DNA of 64,000 nt from an uncultured Bacteroidia bacterium (GCA_902802535.1 CADCML010000010.1:53066-117065); one strand, 5' to 3'. Numbered from the stretch's first letter, positions 32,216 to 43,058 are shown. Notes: generated by a model from the sequence alone, not told the origin. A program made the numbers and translations.

Positions 32216-32608
32216 TCAAAGGTTCTCCACGATGCGTTTCTGCACCTCAAGGAATTCCTCCTCGCTCAGATGCGCATGTTCCTTCTTGAAGTCCATGTCG
32301 CCTTCTTGTGTGATGGGAATGAGGTGGATATGGGCATGTGGCACTTCCAATCCGATGACAGCCACAGCGATGCGCTTGCAAGGCACGGCCTTTTCGATGG
32401 CCTTGGCCACTTTCTTGGCAAAGACCATCATGGCTCCGATTTCGTCGTCGTCGAGGTTGAAAATGTAGTCGTCCTCGTGCTTGGGCACCACCAAAGTGTG
32501 GCCCTTCATCACGGGATTGATGTCCAGGAAAGCGAAGAAACGCTCGTTTTCGGCAATCTTATAGCAAGGGATTTCGCCTTGAATGATTCTTGAGAAAATT
32601 GTAGCCAT
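32216..32608 (-). CDS. HIT-family nucleotide-binding hydrolase
   Basis: A 130-residue histidine-triad protein. HIT proteins hydrolyse nucleoside phosphoramidates or related dinucleotides. The triad is HAHIHLIP at about residue 95. The N-terminal FSRIIQGEIPCYKIAENERFFAFLDINPVMKGHTLVVPKHE is typical of the Hint branch. It lies 12 bp after greA on the same strand and is probably co-transcribed with it. Confidence 0.93.
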   Translation of the reverse strand: MATIFSRIIQGEIPCYKIAENERFFAFLDINPVMKGHTLVVPKHEDDYIFNLDDDEIGAMMVFAKKVAKAIEKAVPCKRIAVAVIGLEVPHAHIHLIPITQEGDMDFKKEHAHLSEEEFLEVQKRIVENL

Positions 32609-32620
32609 AATACTTAGGGG

Positions 32621-33094
32621 TTAACGGGTGATTTCGATGATTTCAAAATGAACCTTGCCGGCTGGCACTTGAATCTCGGCAACTTCGCCTACCTGTTTTC
32701 CCAACAGGCCTTGACCGATGGGCGAATTGATGGAAAGCTTGCCTTCCTTAAAGTTGGCTTCCTTCTCAGGCACGATAGCGTAAGTCATTATCATGCCCGA
32801 CTTGGTGTTCTTGATTTTCACCGTCGAATAGAGCAACACTTTCGAGTTGTCCATCTTCGACTCGTCGAGGATGCGGGCATTGAAAATCAGGTCTTGCAAT
32901 TCAGCAATTTTGGCTTCAAGCAGGCCTTGTGCCTCTTTGGCTGCATCATATTCTGCATTCTCAGAGAGGTCGCCTTTGTCGCGTGCTTCCTGAATGGCGA
33001 GCACGATGCGCGGACGCTCGCGAAGAATCAGGTCGTCGAGTTCGTCCTTCAGTTTCTGTAACCCTTCTGGGGTAAAGTATTTGATTTCTGACAT
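32621..33094 (-). CDS. greA: Transcription elongation factor GreA
   Basis: GreA rescues backtracked RNA polymerase by inserting its coiled coil into the secondary channel and stimulating transcript cleavage. The 157-residue protein shows the N-terminal coiled coil (about 8-75, with LRERPRIVLAIQEARDKGDLSENAEYDAAKEAQGLLEAKI, including the acidic tip residues DLSENAEYDAAK). The C-terminal FKBP-like domain has INSPIGQGLLGKQVGEVAEIQVPAGK. It is followed by the HIT gene. A hairpin with a T run sits between the promoter box and the start codon. Confidence 0.96.
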   Translation of the reverse strand: MSEIKYFTPEGLQKLKDELDDLILRERPRIVLAIQEARDKGDLSENAEYDAAKEAQGLLEAKIAELQDLIFNARILDESKMDNSKVLLYSTVKIKNTKSGMIMTYAIVPEKEANFKEGKLSINSPIGQGLLGKQVGEVAEIQVPAGKVHFEIIEITR

Positions 33095-33131
33095 GACATT
33101 AGTTTTTGTTCAAAAAAAGCGTCAAAAAAGG

Positions 33132-33155
33132 AGACCCTTACCGAAATAAGGGTCT
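33132..33155 (-). terminator. Terminator-like hairpin in the greA leader
   Basis: AGACCCTTA / TAAGGGTCT form a 9-bp stem with a 6-nt loop, followed on the reverse strand by CCTTTTTTG. It ends transcription of the PorV-like operon or acts as an attenuator. The greA -7 box lies upstream of it (33174-33181), so greA transcripts would have to pass it. Confidence 0.7.
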
Positions 33156-33173
33156 TCTTTTGGTTTGCGACTG

Positions 33174-33181
33174 CAAAGATA
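33174..33181 (-). promoter_or_regulatory. Promoter -7 box TATCTTTG (greA)
   Basis: Reverse-strand TATCTTTG 79 bp before the greA ATG, upstream of the hairpin. Confidence 0.5.
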
Positions 33182-33208
33182 CGAATTATTTCCGAACTGC
33201 GACCAGTT

Positions 33209-34297
33209 TTAGAAAATAATTCTCAAGCCGACGCTGTGGGTGCCACCGTAGGTGTAAGTATCTCTATAGGAATAGTCAAGAGCAAATCTCAAGGCGTTTT
33301 CCTTCTTCGAGATCGGCACGTCGATGGACAGACCAGCACTGAGACCTCTGTTGATATTCATGCAACCGTCGTCGTACAGAATGCCATTCTTCGACCAGAT
33401 ACCGTTTTCATAGGTATAGCCGACACGGAGCAAGAACATCTCTTTCCAACCGTACTCCAAGCCAAGGATGAACTGGTCGTTGGTGAAGGAGTTGGAGCAG
33501 AAGTTACCAGCAATGGTGATTCTGTTGGTTTCGGCAAACAGGAAGTCGTAGGCAGCAGCAATGCTCAACTGGGTGGGCAATTCGAAGTCGTCGACGCGCT
33601 GCACCATGGTGAACTGCTGGTTGCTGGAATTGTCCATGAACACCCTGAGGGAAAGACCGTCACCAGAGAACTTCATGGTGGGTCCAATGTTCTTCAGGGT
33701 AATACCGAAGTGGACGTTGTCGAAAGGACCAGTGACATACTGGATACCGGCATCAAGGGCGATACCAACACCACTCATATCCTTGATGGACTCGCTGATG
33801 ACCTTCAAGTTGAAGCCACCACTGATGCTGTGAGAGAACGCATGGCTGAAAGCCAAGTTGATGTTCATCAGGTTGGGTTTGTAAGTACCAAGGGTATTAG
33901 GATCGGGGTTACCCACTGTGGTAATCGGGATTTCACCGATGCTGAACGACATTAACGACAGACCCAACACGCTCGATTCGCCCACGCGGGCCAAGAAACC
34001 GAACGAGGAGATGCGGGTGTCGTTGCCCACGCCCTGAAGCCACCAGGTGTGGGTGAAGTTCACATCCAGGGTGCGGCACGAGCCGATGCCTGCCACGTTG
34101 CCGAAGATGGCATCAACGCCATGAACGAACGACATGCCTGCATTACCCCAGCCCGATGTAGCGGCCCAAGGGTTAATCAACAGCTCGGAAGCGCCTGCTT
34201 GTCCTGAACGGTCTTTATTTCCTGCAAATGCTTGAGGAGCACTTAATCCTAAAAGGACTACGAAGCTCAAGACGATATATCTAAATGATTTATTCAT
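33209..34297 (-). CDS. PorV/PorQ-family outer membrane protein
   Basis: A 362-residue beta-barrel protein of the PorV/PorQ family, whose members act in T9SS cargo delivery. The signal peptide (about 1-25, ending QAFAG) is followed by the family opening GQAGASELLINPWAATSGWGNAGMSFVHGVDAIFGNVAG. Barrel strands end in HSVGLRIIF, with a terminal Phe as in outer-membrane proteins. It is the last gene of a three-gene set with the 1519-residue T9SS surface protein and the TonB receptor, a set widespread in Bacteroidota. It probably acts as the dedicated shuttle or anchor for that large cargo. Confidence 0.83.
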   Translation of the reverse strand: MNKSFRYIVLSFVVLLGLSAPQAFAGNKDRSGQAGASELLINPWAATSGWGNAGMSFVHGVDAIFGNVAGIGSCRTLDVNFTHTWWLQGVGNDTRISSFGFLARVGESSVLGLSLMSFSIGEIPITTVGNPDPNTLGTYKPNLMNINLAFSHAFSHSISGGFNLKVISESIKDMSGVGIALDAGIQYVTGPFDNVHFGITLKNIGPTMKFSGDGLSLRVFMDNSSNQQFTMVQRVDDFELPTQLSIAAAYDFLFAETNRITIAGNFCSNSFTNDQFILGLEYGWKEMFLLRVGYTYENGIWSKNGILYDDGCMNINRGLSAGLSIDVPISKKENALRFALDYSYRDTYTYGGTHSVGLRIIF

Positions 34298-34332
34298 GAT
34301 GATAAGTTATTTACGGTTAGCAATTACATTAT

Positions 34333-37300
34333 TTAGAATGTGTTCAGGTCAACTTGACGCATGGCACCAAAGAACTTGATGGTACGCTCGCCGCCACTGG
34401 TCAAATCCTTGATATGAATCAAGTAGAAGCCGCTGGCCACAGGCGTATTGGCAAAGTTCGTGAGATCCCATTCAATACTCGTTGTTTCATTGTCCTTACG
34501 GAACTGACGCACCTTGGTTCCACTCAGCGTGTAGATCGAAACGATACACTTGTTGGGCAGGTTGATGATCTTCACCTTGTTGGTCAGTGCATTGCCTTCG
34601 TATGCGTTGTAGGCATAGTAAGGATTGGGCACCACCGTGATGAGGTTCAGATCTTTCTCCGTCTTTTCAGCATCGTTTTCGATAGGATCCCAGCCTTCAA
34701 TGGAGAAGGTGTACTTCGGATTCATATTCACGTTGGTAGGATCATACAAATCTGGATTCTCTTCCTGCAGAGCCATACCGTAGCCAGGAGCATAAGGCTT
34801 GGCCAAACGGATACGGATGCGGCATTCGTTGCCTTCTGGCAACCAGTCATAACCTTCAACACCCATCGGCATACCAATCCACATGACCATCTTATAGAGG
34901 TTCAAAAGCGTGTTCTTAGCATACGTATTGTTAGTCATGTTTTGAACGGTATCCAACGTGCGGAACAACAACTCACCACCGTCATAACCATAGTTCTTCA
35001 CTTGTTTCCAAGGTGCCGAACTAGGCATCGATAAGGAGTCCATACGCCAAATGTAGAGGAAGTGCTTGCCGCCAAACACAGCATCGCTGTTCGCGCCACG
35101 GAAAATGGCCGGGTCATACTCTTGCAGCAAGCCCGAAGCGTCTTCGGCCGTAACCTTCTGAACCTTGGCAGGGTTGAAAATCATGTCGCGGCCACCGAGG
35201 TCTGACAAGTATGAGTCTTCACCGTAAGCCACGTTCAAACGAACGCCAGTCTCAATGTCAATGACATATCCTGGGAACCAACCCATGCCTATAGGTGAAA
35301 TGAAGTTGGCATCTTCTTCGTTGCTACTGACATAGTTAGCATTGGCTCCTTGATTCCAAAGGTTGAACGGAATGTCGTTGTTGTTCTCATCCTTGATGGT
35401 ATAAGGATTGCCGTCCTTGTCAATAGATGCATGCTTACGCAAGAAGAAACGGTCAACACCATTCTCATTAAGATTCTTGTCCAAACCCATCTCAATGACG
35501 GGGCAACGGGACCACTTGCTCTTGTCGGCAGTAAACACGATATCGACACTACTGGACAACTTAATCGTGGAGTCGACACGCGAATTAGGATACACCGGGC
35601 CAGGATTACTCGCAGTGCCGTGCTTCCATGCGGTAGCGAGGACTGGCGGAGCAAACGAACGGTTGGCAATCTTCTCAAAGTTCTCGTTCGGGTCCCAAGG
35701 TTTGCTGGAGCCCTTGTTGTACTTGTCGGACGACATGGCGTAGTCGTTATTGTTAGCGTCATCCATATCGACATACGTTCCAGAACGAATCCAGTTCAGG
35801 AATGAATTCGGCACGTCAATATCACGGATGCCACTCAACCATTGACTACTCGGATCTTCAAACTCAATGGTCGAAGTAATCACACCGTTGTTCTTGGCAA
35901 CCACGGTTTCGTAGTCATGCCACTCAACGCCATCATTACCTTTATCATAATACTGACCTACCCAGATACGTCCAATTTCGTAGACCTGTGCCACGCTGAT
36001 AGAGATACCGCGTTCAATAAACAGCTGTTCGTTCTCGTAAATCGTAGTCGTGTCACTATAAATGGTATCATTGTCGGTTTTGTCAATCAAATACCAGTTG
36101 TTGACCATACGAGCAGCCGAGTCACCTCTAATATCAGTCTGATTGGTAATATTGTGTGTATACTGCTTGAACATGTCATCAAACACCAGCTCGTAGCTAT
36201 GCGTCTTCACATTCAGCGGGTCGACAATCTTCACTGCAACGGGGCCGTAGCCAGCTGCATACGTGGGATGATAACAGGCAGGATAATTGGGGTTACCAAA
36301 GCGGTTGGTCAAATCATTGGCCATAGGCTTGCTCATAATTTCGTCAATCGTGGCCTTGCTCAGCTCAAGTTCGTTGAAACCATTGCCGACACCAGTAACA
36401 CGGGTAATCGCAGGGCTGTCGCCGTATGAGGATTGAAGGACAGTACCGTTCACAATCTTGTGCGGAACAGCGGTGTACACTTGGATGTTCTTTCTACCTT
36501 CGAGGTAAGGCTTCTTCTGACCTAACAGGCCAAGAGCGTCTTCCTGGTTGTAGGGTAAATAGTTGTTGTAGGCATAAGCAACAGCCATGAAATAATAAGG
36601 AGAATGGTTGACCAATCTCGGGTTGTCGCTCGTTGAGAACGCATCCTCGGTAAGCACGAAGCTGTGGGTAATACCTGCATCGCCGCCGTTCACCTTCAAA
36701 CTCGGCACGTTGGCTTGCAATGCCTCGTCAAATTCGTAGTTGAGCAGACGACCCACGTTGTTGCGCACGTCGCACTGGAACACCAGACGGGCCTTGTCGT
36801 TGTTGCTCAACTCATCGGCACCCACCTCGCCGTTGGCCAATTGATACACTTTGTAACCTTCGAAACGATAGTATCTGTCGTAAACATAGGTGGTATCATC
36901 AAATTCCTCATGGACTTGATAGATACTGTCGCCTTCACTGCTGATATACCAAGTAGTATCTCTGGCCGTCAGAATCTCTTCAGTTCTACCCGTCGGGATT
37001 TCGGGGTCAAGCTCGATGTAGCTTTCCTTGTAGTTGTTGGAGAGCGTACCGTTCGACAGATAGATGATGAGCTTTTGGTCGAGCTCGCGGATGGTCAAAT
37101 CAGGAGCGCTGGGGCCGTCGATAACCTTAAAGCAGTTGTCGAACAAGGCTTGGCACTTGTCGTCGACCACACGCAACAGTTCAACAGAAGCCCAGGCACC
37201 GCCAGAAGTGGCACGAGCCCACGGCACACCGAAGGTGATGTAGTTCACAGCACCTGGTTCCAAGGTGAAGGGGCCAGCCGACTGCATGAAACGACGGTCA

Positions 37301-38892
37301 TTAGGTGCATTGCCGCACTGTTCCTCTGTCCAATATAATCCATTTGTGTTGAAGCCGCCCGCCGGAGGATTACCGCCGGTACCCCAGTTCCACGGGTCAG
37401 AATCGCCAGGGAACATGAAGTCGCATTCAGGACCAACGATGCCAGTGTTGTCGGCGAAAGCATCGCCACCATAACGCATCTTGGCACCATTCTTCCAAAT
37501 ACCACGCAGGTAGTTATAGTATTCAGGAGCAGTCTCGGGGTCACCGTTATCAGCAGAGCTGTTGTTGTGATACACGAAACGGCGCATACCAAAACGTTCG
37601 TCGTCGATGATGCCATTGCCGAAGTTCACGCCATTGATGCTGAAGTCGACCACTTGGGTCTGGCTAATGGTATCATAATAGAAGATAGTGTCGTTAGTTC
37701 CAGGAACAATTTCGTAATGGTCAATTTCAACTTGGTAGGTGTACTTGGGGTTATCGAGTCCATCGGGGTCCATGTAAGGGCCTTGGAAGAAGTCGATACC
37801 GATCGCCGGAGGCTGGGCACCGTATGCTTCAGGTTCACCACTACCATCGATGTAGGCACCATTGTAACCGTAACCGAGACCACGGCCAACATCGCAGCCC
37901 ACATAGTCGTCCTTGGCATAGCCGAGGTCAACGTCAGTCCAAGGCGAGAAGTAAGTACCAGTCAAGGTGTAAGTGGAACGGTTGATGATTTCGTAGCTGT
38001 AGAAGGTCATGTTGTTGATTTCGTCGTTCGTGGCGAAAGCGAAAGCTTGGGCACGCACTTCGATACCAATGGCCTGACCTTTGGATTCAGTGTGGGAAGC
38101 ACCTTTATCATTGAAAATCCACCACAAGGTTTGGTCGCCTTTCAGCACCTGGTCGGCTAAGATGGAGCCGTACATCGTTCCCTGACTCTCTTCTTCCATG
38201 GTCGGAATTTTGGTGTGGCAGAGTTCGTTGGTGATGTCGTAGTAAGGATAGTCACCATTTTCGGGATGATATTCACCATCACCGTCGGCATCGTAGAAGG
38301 GAGCCAGATATTTGGCAATGCCTTCCGGATCGTCGTCGGCACGCATAGCGGGCCAATTCTTGATGATGGTCGGGATCTCATAACCTTGTTCAGGTACGTG
38401 CGTTACCGGGTCGCAATGGCTGAGGAACTCATCCACCTCGGCGCGGGTGATCTTGAAGATCTTATCCCACTTGGCGCAGGTTTCAGGGGTGATGGAGGCC
38501 CTGCCATCGACGGTCAGAGGGCCAGTGTAGTAGTCGTTACCTACCTGACGGAAACGCAAAGCGGCGCACTTCAACTGGTTGTTGACGTCGACACCAGCAA
38601 TCCACAGCGAACCGGCATACAGTGAAGTGGCCGAGCCATTGGCTGGGATGAAATACTTGGAACCCGTTCCCGAAGGTAGATCCCACCACATGTCACCACC
38701 CGCATTGATACGGGTCCTGACATTGTTGATGTCAAGCCATTCGAAAGATGACGAAGGCGTACATCCAGCTGCAGTCTGGGCGCGCTGGCCGTTGCCGTCA
38801 GTTTGCCCATACTTGTACATTTCAGCCTTTCCGGGAGTCACAGCGCCAACAATGAGCAGCGCCGCTAACAAAAATCGAAATATATTCTTCAT
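34333..38892 (-). CDS. Large T9SS-exported surface protein
   Basis: A 1519-residue secreted protein of unknown function. The signal peptide (about 1-23, ending GKAE) is followed by GGDMWWDLPSGTGSKYFIPANGSATSLYAGSLWIAGVDVNNQLKCAALRFRQVGNDYYTGPL, an N-terminus shared by a conserved Bacteroidota surface family. The chain is rich in Asp, Asn and Tyr with many Ca-binding-like DxDxD loops (for example DADGDGEYHPENGDYPYYD). The last 90 residues are a T9SS sorting domain (VVPNPYYAYNAYEGNAL ... GFYLIHIKDLTSGGERTIKFFG). It is placed between the TonB receptor and the PorV-like gene in one operon, so it probably works with the receptor at the cell surface. Confidence 0.85.
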   Translation of the reverse strand: MKNIFRFLLAALLIVGAVTPGKAEMYKYGQTDGNGQRAQTAAGCTPSSSFEWLDINNVRTRINAGGDMWWDLPSGTGSKYFIPANGSATSLYAGSLWIAGVDVNNQLKCAALRFRQVGNDYYTGPLTVDGRASITPETCAKWDKIFKITRAEVDEFLSHCDPVTHVPEQGYEIPTIIKNWPAMRADDDPEGIAKYLAPFYDADGDGEYHPENGDYPYYDITNELCHTKIPTMEEESQGTMYGSILADQVLKGDQTLWWIFNDKGASHTESKGQAIGIEVRAQAFAFATNDEINNMTFYSYEIINRSTYTLTGTYFSPWTDVDLGYAKDDYVGCDVGRGLGYGYNGAYIDGSGEPEAYGAQPPAIGIDFFQGPYMDPDGLDNPKYTYQVEIDHYEIVPGTNDTIFYYDTISQTQVVDFSINGVNFGNGIIDDERFGMRRFVYHNNSSADNGDPETAPEYYNYLRGIWKNGAKMRYGGDAFADNTGIVGPECDFMFPGDSDPWNWGTGGNPPAGGFNTNGLYWTEEQCGNAPNDRRFMQSAGPFTLEPGAVNYITFGVPWARATSGGAWASVELLRVVDDKCQALFDNCFKVIDGPSAPDLTIRELDQKLIIYLSNGTLSNNYKESYIELDPEIPTGRTEEILTARDTTWYISSEGDSIYQVHEEFDDTTYVYDRYYRFEGYKVYQLANGEVGADELSNNDKARLVFQCDVRNNVGRLLNYEFDEALQANVPSLKVNGGDAGITHSFVLTEDAFSTSDNPRLVNHSPYYFMAVAYAYNNYLPYNQEDALGLLGQKKPYLEGRKNIQVYTAVPHKIVNGTVLQSSYGDSPAITRVTGVGNGFNELELSKATIDEIMSKPMANDLTNRFGNPNYPACYHPTYAAGYGPVAVKIVDPLNVKTHSYELVFDDMFKQYTHNITNQTDIRGDSAARMVNNWYLIDKTDNDTIYSDTTTIYENEQLFIERGISISVAQVYEIGRIWVGQYYDKGNDGVEWHDYETVVAKNNGVITSTIEFEDPSSQWLSGIRDIDVPNSFLNWIRSGTYVDMDDANNNDYAMSSDKYNKGSSKPWDPNENFEKIANRSFAPPVLATAWKHGTASNPGPVYPNSRVDSTIKLSSSVDIVFTADKSKWSRCPVIEMGLDKNLNENGVDRFFLRKHASIDKDGNPYTIKDENNNDIPFNLWNQGANANYVSSNEEDANFISPIGMGWFPGYVIDIETGVRLNVAYGEDSYLSDLGGRDMIFNPAKVQKVTAEDASGLLQEYDPAIFRGANSDAVFGGKHFLYIWRMDSLSMPSSAPWKQVKNYGYDGGELLFRTLDTVQNMTNNTYAKNTLLNLYKMVMWIGMPMGVEGYDWLPEGNECRIRIRLAKPYAPGYGMALQEENPDLYDPTNVNMNPKYTFSIEGWDPIENDAEKTEKDLNLITVVPNPYYAYNAYEGNALTNKVKIINLPNKCIVSIYTLSGTKVRQFRKDNETTSIEWDLTNFANTPVASGFYLIHIKDLTSGGERTIKFFGAMRQVDLNTF

Positions 38893-38929
38893 AATACTAG
38901 TAATTTTTCGTTATGAATATTCTCTCCTA

Positions 38930-41900
38930 TTAGAAATTGAAGCTCAAACCAACTCTGATGTGACGAGGCATCGAATAGTTGCCAGGAGCGTTGACATAGA
39001 GCTCATACATTTGGATGTAGGCCTGCGGGTCAATCTGGGCATTGATTTCATTCTGCCATTCGGGTGCTGAGAGGTAACCGTCGTCGTTGGGGTTACCAGT
39101 AGCGTTATACACACCAACAATGTTCTTTGAATTGAGCAGGTTCAGCACTTGCAGATACACGTTTATGAAAGCATCGCGTCCCTTCTTGCCTTCTTCCTTG
39201 CCACCCATGGTGAAGTTGAAGTCCTTGTCGACACGGAGGTCGAAACGGAACGAGGCAGGAATACGGGAACCGTTGTAGGTGCCTTGGAGCAAGTTGTTGC
39301 CGCCCGAGATGGGTGACGACACTTTACGAGCAGCGGTGAAAGGCGTACCCGAACCACCATTGACTTGCAGAGCGAAACCAGTGTTGGACAAGAATTGGAC
39401 GCCACCGATGGTAGGACCGTCATAGTCCTTACCGATGCTGAAACGATAGTCGAGCGTCAGGTTGAAGCTGTGACGACGGTCGGCATTGGTCGGGAAGGTG
39501 GATCTCAAGTTAGGCACACCAGCGGCAATCAAAGCGGCAGCCGTTGAGGTGGACGAACCGGTCATGTCGGCAAACTGCAAAGTGTAACTCGCACGGATAC
39601 GGGCGTTCTTTGTACGACGCATGTCGTAGCTGGCGGTCACACCCTTGACGGTACCGAAGTCGAGGTTGCTGTAAGAGTTGTAGCCCTTGGGGAAAGCACC
39701 GTTGAAACGGTACATCTGGATCATGTTACGCAACTCGTGGTAGTAGGCCGAAATCGTCATTGACGAAGTGTTGGTCACCTTCTGAGTGAAACCGAGTTCA
39801 TACTCAATGGTCTGTGAAGGTCTCAGGTTGGGGTTGGCAATCGTTCCCGAAAGGTCAGTAAAGCGCAAGTAATACAGCGGGCTGCAGTAGAAGGCACTGG
39901 TAGGACGCTGGGTCAACACATCATAGTGTGCGAAGAACAAGGCTTCGTCGGAAATCGGGAAGGAGAAGGAGATACGAGGCATGACGCTCCAAGCGGGATC
40001 GTAATCCTTGAAGGAGTTGATGTCGACCACTTGGTTCTCTTTTTCAACATACTTGTCCTTGAGCCAAGGCGTGACACCTGTACCCATGTCGAGAACACTC
40101 GGGTCGGCGATTTCAGTACCCAGGTCGTTGTACCAAGTATTGCCTTTACGATAACCCACAACGGCGGTCTTTTCGGTCAGCTTGTTGACGTAAACGGCAT
40201 AGTCGTTACCAATGTTGTCCGGAACATTAGCCCAAGTTTGAGCGTCTTCCAGCCAAATGCGGCCGTTTTCAGCCAAATCGCCAACGGTATAATAATCATA
40301 CAAAATATAAGGATCTTTCAGCACCATCTGGTTGGCGTCGAAACGGTCGACACGAACACCGATGTTGAAGATCAGGTCTTTGAATGCGAATTTGTCTTGG
40401 ATGTAACCGGCAATGTAGATGGGCTGTTGGGCACCAATTGGACGGGTGAAGACACCTTCATCATCGGTCTTGTTGAAGAAGTCGGAAAGTGAAGGACGTT
40501 CGGTCAAAGAATACTTGGTATGGCCATCGTAGCTGTAGCCATAGTAGTACACCGAGAAGTTACCGTCGCGGGTCAACTCGTCGGCACCGAACATGCTCAT
40601 ATCGAGGCCACCTTCAACCTTACCCATCTGCATTTTGCCTTCTTCATCATAATACATAATGGTATTGTTGTCGAAATCGTAAGTATCGATGAGGATCCAC
40701 TCCGTACCATTCACAGGCAGTCTCGTACCGTCGCTGGTGATGATGGATTGACGCAGACGGGCATCGAAAGTGTATTGGCTCTGCTCGTCATACAGTCTGT
40801 GATACAGCACCGTATCGGCGTGGCCGTCGTAAGCATTAGCATAAGGCTTGCTCAAGTCGAGCTCTCTGATGTGGAAGTTGGTCATGTCGCGCATCAGATC
40901 CCAATAGTTGGAGCTGTATGACATTTGCGAGTTGTTTTGCTGTTCATACTGGAAGCCCAACTTGATATCGTGAGAGTTGTCGCCTCTACCTAAGGTCAAT
41001 GAACCGTTGACGTTCACGGCAATCTGGTCGTTGACAGCCTTTCCGTAAGCCGATTGGATGGTGCCCGGCACTGCATACATGCCATAGACATAGTTGGGCG
41101 ACATACCGTTAATCAGACCGTTGTTCAACATGATGTTGGAGAGGTTGTCGTAGTAACCCGCAGCACCATAGTCCTTATACAGTTCAAAGTAGTTGCTGGC
41201 GTAAGTGGCCAAGTCAGGGTTGAACCTGGAGGGGGTGAATGTCACCAAGGTGTCGTAGTAGTTATCCAACACGAAGACATTGCTGAGGTTCTTGTATTCG
41301 CCATTGACCAACACCGAGTCGACAGACGTCGATTGGAAGTGGAAGTTGGGAGCCCTATGGGTGGTGAACTTACCCAAGTTGCCATAGGCGAAGATGTTGT
41401 TCCACAGGTCGGGGTCGCCCCATTCGCTGGTGTAGCGCGAATAGTCGGCCTGGATGCTGTAGTACACGTTGGAAATCAACGAAGTGCTCTCAGGATCGCT
41501 GGGGAAACGTTGGGTAAAACGGATATAGCCACGATAGGTGCCCGATTTGGACAGATAGTTCTTGTCTGTATTGAAGAAATAATGTCTGCGGCTATCAGGA
41601 TAGTGACCACTTGACATGACCATCGATCCACCAATGGTGAGGTTGGTAGTCTTGCCAGTACGAACGTCGATCTTACCCGTCAAGTTAATGCTTTGGTTGG
41701 TCGAATTCTTGAGGAAACGGGTTTGGAACAGGTCGTCTCTCGTCGTGTAAGCGGCAGTGGCATTGGTACCGACGCCGATGGTCAGAGGATTTGTCCTGAT
41801 ATAATCCATATACTCGTCCTTGGCACGCCAGTAACCGACAGCGGAGCTGTAGCCATACTTGTTGCGCGTGATATCAAAAGCGAGGAAGAAGCCGAGGAGG

Positions 41901-42548
41901 GCTTCCTGGTCGTTCTTCTTGCTCTTGATGAGCGGTCCTTGCAAGCTACCACCCAAGCGGCCGTGGCCGTAACCGTCGACCGAATACTCGGCTTCGATAC
42001 CGCCACCCCAAGTACGGCTGGGGCCCTTGGTGGTCATGTTGATGATACCGCCCATGGCGTCACCGTACATAGCAGGCGTACCACCCAAGATAACGTCGAC
42101 CTGCCGAACGCACAGGCAGTTTGGCGATTTCTTCAGAGGTGATGGAAGCGCCTTGTGTAGTGTTGTCCTTTGAGATCAGAGGAATCTCATAGTCGACAAC
42201 CGTGACTTCACCAATGTTGATAGCTCCACTGGCCATCTTGAAGTCGTAGAAGGTGATCTTGTTGGCCGGAATCACAATGTTCTTCGCAATGAAGGCATTG
42301 TAGCCAATGCAGCTCGCCTTGAGGTCATACGTTCCCGGAGGAATCGGGTTGATGTCATAATTACCGTCAAAGTCAGAGGAGGTTCCTCCCACTTGTGTTC
42401 CGCCTTTTTCAACAATGACGTTTGCAAATGGTACCGGTTCTCCTGTGTCATCGGTAATCTTGCCTTTGAGTCTTCCTTGCGCTTGTGCCATGGTCATCGT
42501 GCAGGCGGCCAAAACAACGGCAAGGGTCATTAGTAAATTTTTAAACAT
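38930..42548 (-). pseudogene. TonB-dependent receptor gene broken at the plug domain
   Basis: Two frames make up one receptor gene. The first part (42548 to about 42060) has a signal peptide, a carboxypeptidase-regulatory-like domain (GRLKGKITDDTGEPVPFANVIVEKGG) and the plug start ASITSEEIAKLPVRSAG. It then shifts into RRYLGWYACYVR and a stop. The second frame resumes with VDVILGGTPAMYGDAMGGIINMTTKGPSRTWGG and runs through a complete barrel to ...RHIRVGLSFNF. In this family about 50 residues (the plug core with the IDG motif) separate RSA from the ILGGTPA motif. They are missing here, with a frame change near 42098-42107. It heads the operon with the large surface protein and PorV-like genes. 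It would be inactive as written. Confidence 0.8.
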
Positions 42549-42607
42549 ACCTTGTAATTTTATGTAATACTACTTTGTTTGGTGCATAATTGTGCATTAA
42601 AAGTCGT

Positions 42608-42615
42608 CAAAATTA
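42608..42615 (-). promoter_or_regulatory. Promoter -7 box TAATTTTG (TonB receptor operon)
   Basis: Reverse-strand TAATTTTG 59 bp before the receptor ATG, heading the three-gene surface operon. Confidence 0.5.
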
Positions 42616-42639
42616 CAACCTTATTTCAAAGTACGCAAG

Positions 42640-42666
42640 AAAAATATGCGTTTTTCGCATTTTTTT
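42640..42666. terminator. Terminator-like hairpin
   Basis: ATGCG / CGCAT stem with a 5-nt loop, extended by A and T runs on both sides, downstream of the small lipoprotein gene on the reverse strand. Confidence 0.5.
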
Positions 42667-42791
42667 CTTTCCGAATTTTTGTTTCGGTTGTTTATATTTT
42701 TGATTTTCAGTCATTTGTAAAAATACGCTTCAATGAGATTTTTTGCCGCTTCAATCGCATTTTTTTAGCTACAGAGGCGTTTTATATCTGT

Positions 42792-43058
42792 TCAGGATGA
42801 AAAGAAGGGATTACTTCGCTGTCGGCGCCTCATTTGCTCGGCACGACGCCTGTCTTTTTGGATCATCCGCTTCGTTTTCTTCGCCTGACGCTTGTAGTGC
42901 GTCTCCTTGGCCTTGTCGTATTGCTTCTTCGACTGACGCTCCTGTTGCTCAAGTTGGCGTTCTGCCTTACGCATGGCCCGCGACTTGGAAGAAGCACACG
43001 AGCCAAACAGCAACAACAGGGACAACAGGCACGCTATTACATTAATTCGTTTCTTCAT
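42792..43058 (-). CDS. Small very basic lipoprotein
   Basis: An 88-residue protein with a lipoprotein signal (LLLLFGSC, Cys at about 21) followed by SSKSRAMRKAERQLEQQE and a long helix almost wholly of Lys, Arg, Gln and Glu up to the end (QMRRRQRSNPFFSS). It is probably a coiled coil tethered to the outer membrane that may bind peptidoglycan or another anionic surface. No family was recognised. A TACATTTG box precedes it. Confidence 0.7.
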   Translation of the reverse strand: MKKRINVIACLLSLLLLFGSCASSKSRAMRKAERQLEQQERQSKKQYDKAKETHYKRQAKKTKRMIQKDRRRAEQMRRRQRSNPFFSS

